NCBI GenBank assembly: GCA_045598325.1
Contig: JAZLLT010000083.1
Span: 1-54,553 of the forward strand
Reading direction: 5' to 3'
Source of the DNA: RUG14130 sp045598325
GTDB lineage: Bacteria > Bacillota > Clostridia > Christensenellales > Aristaeellaceae
Length of the DNA: 54,553 nt
Shown: positions 32,705 through 39,492 of the stretch, piece by piece
How positions within the stretch are numbered: the stretch's first letter is position 1
Layout: every line of letters begins with the position of its first letter
Program-made: the position numbers and the translations under genes
Notes under the pieces: model-generated
The model's input: only the letters and a program-made list of their open reading frames with translations
Told to the model about the DNA's origin: nothing
Databases searched by the model: none

Positions 32705-33787
32705 TTATTTGGTCGTGAATTCGTAAACGGTGGTGCTGCTGAAAGGATGATCGGCGTCGAGTCTCCAGGTGTCGTATCCGCTCTCACCCTCGTGGTGGAC
32801 GGAATCGGGCGCGCACTGGGTCTCCAGGCACAGCGCCTTGCGCGCGGTATAGTAGCGCTTCTCGGCGGCGTTGTAGCGCTTCAGGTGGTTGGCGGTATAC
32901 AACTGCACGGAGGGCATGTCGGTGTACACATTCATGACGCGTCCGGTCAGGCGGTCGCAGACGCGGGCGCAGGGACGCAGGCCGGTGAGATCGATGGGCT
33001 CGGACAGGACGAAGTTGTGGTCGTAGCCCGCGCCGATGGTCATCTGCCTGCTGTCTTTCTCGCAGGCGAAGCCGTCCGCGAGTTTCTTGGGCTCACGCAG
33101 ATCGAAGGGCGTGCCCTCGACAGACGCCACACCCACGGGGATGCACTTGCCGTCCACTTCGGTATAGCGGTCCGCGAAGATCTGCACGGTCTGGCGGGCG
33201 ACGGAGGGGATATTCTTCCTGCCGGTGCCGGCGATGTTGAAGTAGGTGTGGTTGGTGGGGGACAGGAAGGAGGGCTTGTCGGAGGTTGCCGCGTAGTTGA
33301 TTTTGAGGGTGTTGTTCTCGGTGAAGGTGTAGGTGACGGTCACATCGAGATTGCCGGGGAAGCCGGTCTCGCTTTCGGGGAAGGCGTGTTTGAGAGTCAG
33401 GACCGCCTTGTCCGCGTCCGCCTCGATTTCCGCGTCCCAAACGCAGGCATGGAAGCCGAAGGGCACGCAGTGCAGCAGGGTAGTGCCGTTCTCGTTGGGC
33501 TTGAAGGCATAGTGCCTGCCGTCAAAGTCGAAGGCGGCGCCGGCGATGCGGTTGCCCACGGGACCGATGAGGGCGCCCAGGAATCCGCCGTTATTCACAT
33601 ACTGCTTGGGATCGTCAAAACCCAGCACCACATTGTCGAGGTTGCCCTTTTTGTCGGGCACGCGGATGGAAACGATGGCGCCGGACACATCGGTGATGGT
33701 GCAGGAAGCGCCCTTGCCGGTGGTCATCTCATATTTGAAAGACTGTTTTCCGAATGCTTTGCCGAAAGGCAGAACGCGGATCTTCAT
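32705..33787 (-). CDS. galM: Aldose 1-epimerase
   Basis: 360 residues from the ATG at 33787, with GGAGG eight bases upstream. Typical signatures are present: GALIGPVGNRIAGAAF (substrate Arg), LLHCVPFGFH, the general acid His in LSPTNHTYFNIAG (near residue 175), GYDHNFVL and the catalytic Glu in LCLETQCAPDS near the end. It interconverts alpha and beta anomers of glucose or galactose. The neighbouring GH enzymes are consistent with a role in sugar use. It is divergent from the DtxR-type gene and has its own promoter. Confidence 0.95.
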   Translation of the reverse strand: MKIRVLPFGKAFGKQSFKYEMTTGKGASCTITDVSGAIVSIRVPDKKGNLDNVVLGFDDPKQYVNNGGFLGALIGPVGNRIAGAAFDFDGRHYAFKPNENGTTLLHCVPFGFHACVWDAEIEADADKAVLTLKHAFPESETGFPGNLDVTVTYTFTENNTLKINYAATSDKPSFLSPTNHTYFNIAGTGRKNIPSVARQTVQIFADRYTEVDGKCIPVGVASVEGTPFDLREPKKLADGFACEKDSRQMTIGAGYDHNFVLSEPIDLTGLRPCARVCDRLTGRVMNVYTDMPSVQLYTANHLKRYNAAEKRYYTARKALCLETQCAPDSVHHEGESGYDTWRLDADHPFSSTTVYEFTTK

Positions 33788-33820
33788 AAGCCGAACCTCC
33801 GATATTTGATTTATGCGCCT

Positions 33821-33849
33821 ATTATACAGGGTTTGCGGCCGCAAATCAA
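33821..33849 (-). promoter_or_regulatory. galM promoter containing a perfect palindrome
   Basis: On the minus strand TTGATT (33849-33844) and TATAAT (33826-33821) are 17 bases apart. The palindrome TTTGCGGCCGCAAA (33832-33845) fills the spacer and reaches the -35 box, a likely repressor site. Confidence 0.65.
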
Positions 33850-33867
33850 GTATCAAAGGCGTTATGC

Positions 33868-33897
33868 TTGCATTTTGACGGGCAAATATGTTATAAT
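33868..33897 (+). promoter_or_regulatory. Promoter of the DtxR-type gene
   Basis: TTGCAT (33868-33873) and TATAAT (33892-33897) are 18 bases apart, 33 bases upstream of the ATG. Confidence 0.55.
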
Positions 33898-33930
33898 ATA
33901 AGGTAAGAACGCCGGGAAGGGAGTGATGGC

Positions 33931-34302
33931 ATGGCGCTGATGGAATCATCCGAAATGTATCTGGAAACCATCTACATTTTGAGCAAAAGCCGTGAGACCG
34001 TGCACGCCGTGGATGTGTGCGAATACATGCACTTCTCCAAGCCCAGCGTTTCCAATGCCGTCAAGCACCTGAAAGAGGGCGGCTACATCACCGTGGACAA
34101 GGACCGCCACATCATCCTGACGGACGAGGGCAGAAAGGTGGCGGAGGAAATGTATTCCCGCCACACGGTGCTCACCCGCTGCCTTGAGTCTCTGGGCGTC
34201 AGCAGCGAGACCGCGGGAAAGGACGCCTGCCTCATCGAGCACGACCTGAGCACGGAAAGTTTCGAAGCCATCAAACGGGCGGTGGAGAGACACGCGAAAT
34301 AA
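33931..34302 (+). CDS. DtxR-family metal-dependent regulator, iron type
   Basis: 123 residues: winged helix (about 1-70) with the recognition helix KPSVSNAVKHL, then the dimerisation domain. The metal ligands can be read by alignment: Met9 (in SEMYLETIY), His78, Cys100, Glu103 and His104. Met and Cys at the first and third of these positions are the DtxR/IdeR (iron) pattern; the manganese sensor MntR has Asp and Glu there. The C-terminal SH3-like domain of DtxR is absent, as in MntR. GGGAG lies seven bases before the ATG. It diverges from galM; its targets are not visible, since no iron importer is nearby. Confidence 0.88.
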   Translation: MALMESSEMYLETIYILSKSRETVHAVDVCEYMHFSKPSVSNAVKHLKEGGYITVDKDRHIILTDEGRKVAEEMYSRHTVLTRCLESLGVSSETAGKDACLIEHDLSTESFEAIKRAVERHAK

Positions 34303-34313
34303 CCCTTCCTCAT

Positions 34314-34378
34314 GACGGAGTGAGAATGGATCCGGTACGCTTGTACGGTTCTTTTTCACTCCGTTCTGTTTTTTCATA
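34314..34378 (+). terminator. Terminator of the DtxR-type gene
   Basis: ACGGAGTGA...TCACTCCGT arms with an inner partly paired stem are followed by CTGTTTTTTC. Confidence 0.6.
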
Positions 34379-34442
34379 CACGAAGTACGCGTATCCGCGT
34401 ATTGCGTATAGCGGAATACAAAAAGAAGCGTACAAGCGCATC

Positions 34443-34477
34443 AAAAACGCCGTGGGAATTTTCCCACGGTGTTTTTG
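34443..34477. terminator. Bidirectional terminator
   Basis: AAAAACGCCGTGGGAA and TTCCCACGGTGTTTTT pair with one G-U. It most likely serves the minus-strand secreted-protein gene ending at 34525. The surrounding gap 34303-34524 holds only hairpins. Confidence 0.75.
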
Positions 34478-34524
34478 CCGAATCAAAGAAATCCTTGATT
34501 TATTCGATTCGCGGGCGAAGCCCA

Positions 34525-35271
34525 TCAGCCTTCGATCATTCCTTCGAAAACGAACTCACAGACCGCTCCGTTCACTTCCTCGTTCTGGTCGTCCTGCCAG
34601 AGGATGTTCCAGTCTTCGGTGATGAACAGGGTGCCGGTGCCGTTTTCATAGACGGTCTCGTAGGAGCCGTTGCCGTCCTCGTCGTAGGTCTCGATGGTCT
34701 CGACGCAGTCGGTGTACTTGATCATATTGGCTTCGGTATCGTAATGACCGGTCATGCGCCATACAACCGTTTCAAAGGCGCTGTTTGCCCAGGAGATCAT
34801 GATGTCCGCTTCATCGGTGCCCATGCAGTTGACGAACATGCAGGCGCGCTCGGAGAGTTTGTCCATATAGCCGCCGACGATGTTCATCACGGGGTTCTGA
34901 CCGTCTTCCGCGTATTCCTCCTCGGTTTCGGGCTCAATGGAGAAGTCGGTGGTGGAGGTCAGGGTCGCGTTTCCGGAAAGATCCGCGTAGATGTAGAACA
35001 GAGCGTAGTTGGTCTGCGCGCCGGGATAGACGGGGGTCACCTTGGTCAGGATACAGTAGTTGATTCCGGCGACGACCTGAGTGCCGAGGACGGCGACCGC
35101 CTCATACCTGCAGCCCACGAGGCCTGCGGTGGCTTTGTCGAAAGCGGCCTGCGCTTCGGTGGTCATGGCGTTGTCTTCGGGCAAGTTCCAGCTGCCGGCC
35201 GGGGACTCCGCGGAGCATACCATGGCGAGAGAGAGGACGAGACAAAGTACGATTGCAACGATTTTCTTCAT
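34525..35271 (-). CDS. Secreted cystatin-like protein
   Basis: 248 residues with a signal peptide (VAIVLCLVLSLAMVCSA). Residues 25-100 look like a cystatin fold: TTEAQAAFDKATAGLVGCRY (the helix), then the cystatin hallmark QVVAGINYCILTKV (the Q-x-V-x-G loop that plugs papain-type proteases) and a strand YALFYIYADLSGNA. The second half (about 120-248) is acidic, with no family I know, and contains three cysteines. It could inhibit cysteine proteases outside the cell, or only share the fold. Similar repeats occur in gut Clostridia, from memory. It is monocistronic. Confidence 0.75.
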   Translation of the reverse strand: MKKIVAIVLCLVLSLAMVCSAESPAGSWNLPEDNAMTTEAQAAFDKATAGLVGCRYEAVAVLGTQVVAGINYCILTKVTPVYPGAQTNYALFYIYADLSGNATLTSTTDFSIEPETEEEYAEDGQNPVMNIVGGYMDKLSERACMFVNCMGTDEADIMISWANSAFETVVWRMTGHYDTEANMIKYTDCVETIETYDEDGNGSYETVYENGTGTLFITEDWNILWQDDQNEEVNGAVCEFVFEGMIEG

Positions 35272-35379
35272 TTGATTTACCTTCCTTTTTGTTGTTTATG
35301 ATTCGGCTGCACTTGTTGATACGATGATAAGACGCGAAAGGCTATTGAAAAGTTCCGCAGGGCGGACAATTATGATATG

Positions 35380-35409
35380 GCCGCAGGGGAGGCGATCAGC
35401 CTCCTGCCG
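35380..35409. repeat. REP-like palindrome
   Basis: GCCGCAGGGGAGGCGATCAG...CTCCTGCCG is a hairpin related to the copy at 26725, inside the gap 35272-35420 which has no gene. Confidence 0.55.
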
Positions 35410-35420
35410 TTTCTCCGGAC

Positions 35421-36005
35421 TTACAAAATTCCTCTGATCATGCCCTTCTCCTGCGCTCTTTTGACGCACAGGAAGGTCATCGCCGCGTCGAATCTGGCGT
35501 CATGGGCGGCTGCGCCGCCGCCGAACCAGTTGTCCGCGTTTTGTGCGATCTCCTCATCCGTGAGGCCCAGATACGCTGCCAGTTCGATCAGTTTCGGGGG
35601 CTTGCAGCGGGTGTTCCTCTGCACGGGCGTCATCAGCATGATGGGGGTAAAGTAGTTCATGGTGTCGAACAGTTTGATGCGGGGGAGACTGAGCCCCGCG
35701 CGGGTCATTTCCGTCCGCAGGAAGCCGTCGTCAAAAATCACATTGTGCCCGATGAGCATTTTCGCTTTGGAAAAATCGTCGAAGATCACCTGCGCCCTGT
35801 CTTCGAAGCGCTCTCCGCCCGACAGTTCGGTGAGCATTTCCATGCTGAAGCCGTGCACCGCCTGACTTCCCTCGCTCATGTCGTCCACGGTGAAGAAGAG
35901 GTTCTTTCCAGTCACCTCGCTGCCTTCATAAATGAGGTAGGAAAGTTGGCAGATCTGACCGGGCTTCAGCGCCGTGGTCTCCGTATCGAACGCGATGATG
36001 CTCAT
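35421..36005 (-). CDS. DEDDh 3'-5' exonuclease (DnaQ-like)
   Basis: 194 residues. The four acidic residues and the His of the family can be seen: DTET (7-10, D and E), Asp in GHNVIFDDGFL (near 90-95), and His and Asp in AAAHDARFDA (near 168-173). The fold is that of a DNA polymerase III epsilon subunit or of an RNase T/oligoribonuclease-type enzyme. No polymerase lies nearby, so the nucleic acid substrate is not known. The ATG overlaps the stop of the PatB-type gene (ATGA). Confidence 0.87.
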   Translation of the reverse strand: MSIIAFDTETTALKPGQICQLSYLIYEGSEVTGKNLFFTVDDMSEGSQAVHGFSMEMLTELSGGERFEDRAQVIFDDFSKAKMLIGHNVIFDDGFLRTEMTRAGLSLPRIKLFDTMNYFTPIMLMTPVQRNTRCKPPKLIELAAYLGLTDEEIAQNADNWFGGGAAAHDARFDAAMTFLCVKRAQEKGMIRGIL

Positions 36006-37159
36006 GCGTGTACCTTCTTCCGGATGAGGGATACCGCCTTACGGATGTTGTCGTGGGAGGTGGCGAAATTCAGGCGGATGAAGCCGTCCGCGCAGGCGCC
36101 GAAGAACAGACCGTCATTGGGGATGATGCCGATTTCCTTGATGAAATATTCCTTGAGAGCATCGTTCTTCATGCCCAGCGCGCGGCAGTCCACCCACATG
36201 AGATAGGTACCTTCCACATGGGAGGGGACGAGGATGCCGGTGTCGCGGATGCCCTTTTCGAGGATGTCGCGGCCCTCGGTGAGATAGACGAGCATCTCAT
36301 CAAGCCACTCTTCGCCGCCTTCGTAGGCGAGGCGGGTGGCGAGGCGCCCGAACAGGTTCACATCCGCCATGACCTCGGAAAGTTGGTTTTTGATCTTTTC
36401 CCTGAGAGCGGCGTCTTTGCAGATGACGGCGCTGTGGCGCAGGGCGGCGAGGTTGAAGGACTTGGTGGCGGAAATGAGCTGCACGGTGTTGTTTTCCCGC
36501 AGGGAAAGGATGCAGGTATGCTTGCTTCCGCCCAGTTCGAAATCCGCGTGGATCTCATCGCTGATGAGCAGCACATCGTATTTGTCGCAAAGGCGGACGA
36601 CTTCGGTCAGTTCCTCCTTAGTCCACACGCGGCCCACGGGGTTGTGGGGAGAGCAGAGAATCAGGGTCTTTGCGCCCTGTTTGATGGCTTCTTCGAGCCC
36701 GGGGATGTCCATTTTCCAATAGCCGTTTTCGTTGATGAGCGGGTTTTCGATGACGGTCATCTTCGCCTTTTCGCTCATCGCGCGGAAGGGTCCGTACACG
36801 GGGCTCTGGATGACCGCTTTGTCACCCTCTTTGCGGCAGGCTTTGAGGATGTGGTAGATGCTGTCCACGACGCCGGGGGAGAAGAGGATGTCTTCCGCCG
36901 TGAAGGCGCAGCCGTGCCTGCGGGCATACCAGGAAACCGTGGCTTTTTTGTCCCCGTCCTCGCCCATGGAATAGCCGAAGGCGCCGTGGGCGACGCGGGC
37001 GGTAAGCCCCTCGATGATATGGCGGGAAGTGGGGAAATCCATGTCCGCGACCCACATGGGCAGGGCGGCGGCGTTTCCGAATTTCTCCCGCATGTCCCAC
37101 TTGACGCTCTCGGTGTTTTCGCGGCTGAAAGGCCTGTCGAAATCGTAGATTTTGCTCAT
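36002..37159 (-). CDS. PatB/MalY-type aminotransferase (C-S lyase)
   Basis: 385 residues of PLP fold-type I. Landmarks: WVADMDFPTSRHIIEGL at 36-52, SPGVVDSIYHILKA, CSPHNPVGRVWTKEEL, ISDEIHADFELGG and the Schiff-base lysine in ISATKSFNLAALRHS (near 230). These enzymes split cystathionine or cysteine conjugates to give thiols and pyruvate; Clostridial MalY/PatB may also act as an aminotransferase. GGAGAAC precedes the ATG by six bases. It is followed with overlap by the exonuclease. Confidence 0.92.
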   Translation of the reverse strand: MSKIYDFDRPFSRENTESVKWDMREKFGNAAALPMWVADMDFPTSRHIIEGLTARVAHGAFGYSMGEDGDKKATVSWYARRHGCAFTAEDILFSPGVVDSIYHILKACRKEGDKAVIQSPVYGPFRAMSEKAKMTVIENPLINENGYWKMDIPGLEEAIKQGAKTLILCSPHNPVGRVWTKEELTEVVRLCDKYDVLLISDEIHADFELGGSKHTCILSLRENNTVQLISATKSFNLAALRHSAVICKDAALREKIKNQLSEVMADVNLFGRLATRLAYEGGEEWLDEMLVYLTEGRDILEKGIRDTGILVPSHVEGTYLMWVDCRALGMKNDALKEYFIKEIGIIPNDGLFFGACADGFIRLNFATSHDNIRKAVSLIRKKVHA

Positions 37160-37181
37160 TTTGTTCTCCTTCCGGCAAATG

Positions 37182-37212
37182 AAAAAGCGGAGTGCGAACG
37201 CTCCGCTTTTTT
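37182..37212 (-). terminator. Bidirectional terminator
   Basis: AAAAGCGGAG and CTCCGCTTTT pair around an eight-base loop, with T runs on both strands. It ends the Crh-like gene and insulates the PatB-type gene. Confidence 0.8.
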
Positions 37213-37222
37213 GTTTCCTTGA

Positions 37223-37453
37223 TCAGTGGATGATGAAAGGCTTGAGTTCTTCCAGAAGAGCCTCGCAGTTATCATCGTAAATCTCAACGGTGATGGGCTT
37301 GCTCATGTCCAGGGAACAAACACCCAACACGCTCTTGCCGTCCACAACATAGCGTCCGACTCGGAGATCGATGTCAAAAGGATAACGGCTGGCGATATCC
37401 GCGAACAGCTTCGCGTTTTCCAGCAGACTCAACTTTATATTTACAACTTTCAT
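37223..37453 (-). CDS. HPr-like protein without the phosphocarrier histidine (Crh-like)
   Basis: 76 residues from the ATG at 37453. The HPr fold is recognisable: SRYPFDIDLRVGRYVVDGKS followed by VLGVCSLDMSKPITVEI. The regulatory serine (HPr Ser46) is S41 in DGKSVLGV. The region with the active histidine (normally GLHARPA) reads SLLENAKLFA: the His15 position is Leu, so it cannot carry phosphate from PEP. Crh of Bacillus also lost His15 but keeps Ser46 and signals carbon status with CcpA after HPr kinase action. I infer a similar regulatory role. It has its own promoter. Confidence 0.8.
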   Translation of the reverse strand: MKVVNIKLSLLENAKLFADIASRYPFDIDLRVGRYVVDGKSVLGVCSLDMSKPITVEIYDDNCEALLEELKPFIIH

Positions 37454-37503
37454 TTCGGCGCATCCCTTTCTGAAAAAGTGCACAATTGCACAACTGCAGA
37501 CAT

Positions 37504-37532
37504 ATGATACAACAGTATTATTAAGGTTTCAA
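37504..37532 (-). promoter_or_regulatory. Promoter of the Crh-like gene
   Basis: On the minus strand TTGAAA (37532-37527) and TATCAT (37509-37504) are 17 bases apart, followed by the palindrome GTGCAATTGTGCAC near 37480. Confidence 0.55.
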
Positions 37533-37637
37533 GAAGAAAATCCTGCAAATCAGATATTTAACCATGGAAATCTGCATAAATTAACGAGATTTTTTCCGCG
37601 ATATGAATGATTGCCTTCAAATAATCCTGCATATTTA

Positions 37638-37666
37638 TTGACCCGCGATGGAATATTGTGTATAAT
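37638..37666 (+). promoter_or_regulatory. Promoter of the NSS transporter
   Basis: TTGACC (37638-37643) and TATAAT (37661-37666) are 17 bases apart, 35 bases before the ATG. Confidence 0.7.
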
Positions 37667-37701
37667 AGGCGCGTTACATTTTCAGAAACGGAGTTGTTAC
37701 T

Positions 37702-39192
37702 ATGGAAGGACGCGAAAAACTTTCCAGCCGTCTGGGCTTCATCCTGCTGAGCGCGGGCTGTGCCATCGGCTGCGGCAATGTCTGGAAGTTTCCCTGGATG
37801 TGCGGCCAGTACGGCGGCGGCGCATTCGTCGTGATTTACCTGCTCTTCCTGGTTATTCTGGGCCTGCCCGTCATGACCATCGAGTTCTCTCTGGGACGCG
37901 CTTCCCAGAAGAGCCCCATCAAGATGCTGGGCGCTCTGGAGCCCAAGGGCACCAAGTGGCACGCCTACAGCTACCCCACCCTGATCGGCAACTGCCTGCT
38001 GATGATGTTCTACACCTCCGTCACCGGATGGATCATGTATTACTTCATCCGCTTCCTGAACGGCAGCATGACCGGCATCGCGGCGGACGCGGTCGCGGCA
38101 TTCAACAATGCCGTGGAAACCGGGGATGGTTCGCTCATTGCTAAAATCGCCGAAGGGTTGAAGATCCTCCCCGAAGAAGTCAATGTCACAAATGCGGTTA
38201 CCTATTCCATGGGCGGCGCGTTCGGCGGCATGCTGGCCAGCACCCCCGTGACCCTCATCGTCATGGCGGTCGTGGTCGTTCTGGGCTTCGGCATCCTGTC
38301 CATGGGCGTGCAGAAGGGCCTGGAAAAGGTGACCAAGTACATGATGGTCGCCCTGCTCATTCTGATGATCGCTCTGGCAGTCAACTCCTTCACTCTTGAC
38401 AGTGCGAAGGAAGGCCTTCGCTTCTATCTGCTGCCCGACTTCGGCAAGATCGATGTGAATGTGGTGGTCGGCGCCATGAACCAGGCGTTCTTTACCCTGT
38501 CTCTGGGCATCGGCTCCATGGCCATCTTCGGCTCCTACATCGGCAAGGAACGCTCCCTGATGGGCGAATCCGTCAACATCATCCTGCTTGACACGCTGGT
38601 CGCCATCACCGCGGGTCTCATCATCTTCCCCGCCTGCTACACCTACAACATCCAGCCCGACGCGGGTCCCTCCCTGCTGTTCATCACCATGTCCACCGTG
38701 TTCACCAACATGGCGGGCGGCCGCGTCTGGGGCACCCTGTTCTTCCTGTTCATGTTCTTTGCCGCCATGTCCACGGTGCTGGCCGTGTTCGAGAACATCC
38801 TCGCCATGGTCTGCGAAGCCACCGGCTGGAACCGCAGGAAGGGCTGCCTCATCTGCTGCATCGGCATGCTGGTGCTGGCTGCTCCCTGCGCGCTGGGCAA
38901 CAATGTCTGGGCGAATTTCAACCCCTTCGCGTTCGCGGGCCTCGAAGGCAAGCAGATCCTGGACCTTGAAGACTTCCTGGTCTCCAACTGCCTGCTGCCC
39001 CTCGGCTCCATGCTGTATGTGCTGTTCGCGGTCGCCGAGAAGAAGGGCTGGGGATGGAAGAACTTCACCACCGAAGCCAATACCGGCAAGGGTCTGAAGG
39101 TCAAGGACTGGCTCCGTCCCTATGTGCGCTTCGTGCTGCCCGTGATCATCGCGGTACTTTTCGTTATGGGCATGATCTCGTTCTTCTCTTGA
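37702..39192 (+). CDS. Sodium-dependent amino acid transporter, NSS family
   Basis: 496 residues with about 12 membrane segments. The first helix holds the sodium and substrate site: AIGCGNVWKFPWMCGQYGGGAF (family: AVGLGNVWRFPY). LGLPVMTIEFSLGRASQ follows, and FFTLSLGIGSMAIFGSY near 265 is the sixth helix. These symporters import amino acids such as tryptophan, tyrosine or leucine with sodium; the specific substrate is unknown. It stands alone between its own promoter and terminator. Confidence 0.94.
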   Translation: MEGREKLSSRLGFILLSAGCAIGCGNVWKFPWMCGQYGGGAFVVIYLLFLVILGLPVMTIEFSLGRASQKSPIKMLGALEPKGTKWHAYSYPTLIGNCLLMMFYTSVTGWIMYYFIRFLNGSMTGIAADAVAAFNNAVETGDGSLIAKIAEGLKILPEEVNVTNAVTYSMGGAFGGMLASTPVTLIVMAVVVVLGFGILSMGVQKGLEKVTKYMMVALLILMIALAVNSFTLDSAKEGLRFYLLPDFGKIDVNVVVGAMNQAFFTLSLGIGSMAIFGSYIGKERSLMGESVNIILLDTLVAITAGLIIFPACYTYNIQPDAGPSLLFITMSTVFTNMAGGRVWGTLFFLFMFFAAMSTVLAVFENILAMVCEATGWNRRKGCLICCIGMLVLAAPCALGNNVWANFNPFAFAGLEGKQILDLEDFLVSNCLLPLGSMLYVLFAVAEKKGWGWKNFTTEANTGKGLKVKDWLRPYVRFVLPVIIAVLFVMGMISFFS

Positions 39193-39246
39193 CCGGGCCG
39201 GCGCCCTGCGATTGAAATAGATCCCTTGGATTTCTTTCAATCGGTA

Positions 39247-39281
39247 CAAAAACTCCGCAGGAAAGATCCTGCGGAGTTTTT
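39247..39281 (+). terminator. Terminator of the NSS transporter
   Basis: AAAAACTCCGCAGGA and TCCTGCGGAGTTTTT pair perfectly around AAGA. A second, weaker hairpin (TCCGCA...TGCGGA then TTTTT) lies near 39378-39421; the gap 39193-39474 has no gene. Confidence 0.88.
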
Positions 39282-39464
39282 GGGTTTTGCGGATTTTGCT
39301 GAGATTTCCGCGGAAATTTCCGGGCGCAAAATCCGAGAGGTATGGAAATTTGACTCCCGCATCGTAAACGACGCTCCGCAAATTTTCTCCTCGGGGGGAC
39401 AAAGTTCCCCTGCGGATTTTTGATGAAGGGCCCGGCCTTCCATGCCTCCCGTACAGACAGGAAA

Positions 39465-39492
39465 AAGAGCAGGTTCACGCCTGCTCTTTTTT
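39465..39492 (-). terminator. Terminator of the exonuclease-HD gene
   Basis: GAGCAGG and CCTGCTC pair around six bases, with T on both strands. The stem overlaps the stop codon at 39475. Confidence 0.7.

Noticed and set aside
37558..39402. 614-codon minus-strand open frame
   Set aside because: It is antisense to the NSS transporter, very rich in Gln, His, Glu and Asp, with no domain; the transporter on the other strand is unambiguous.
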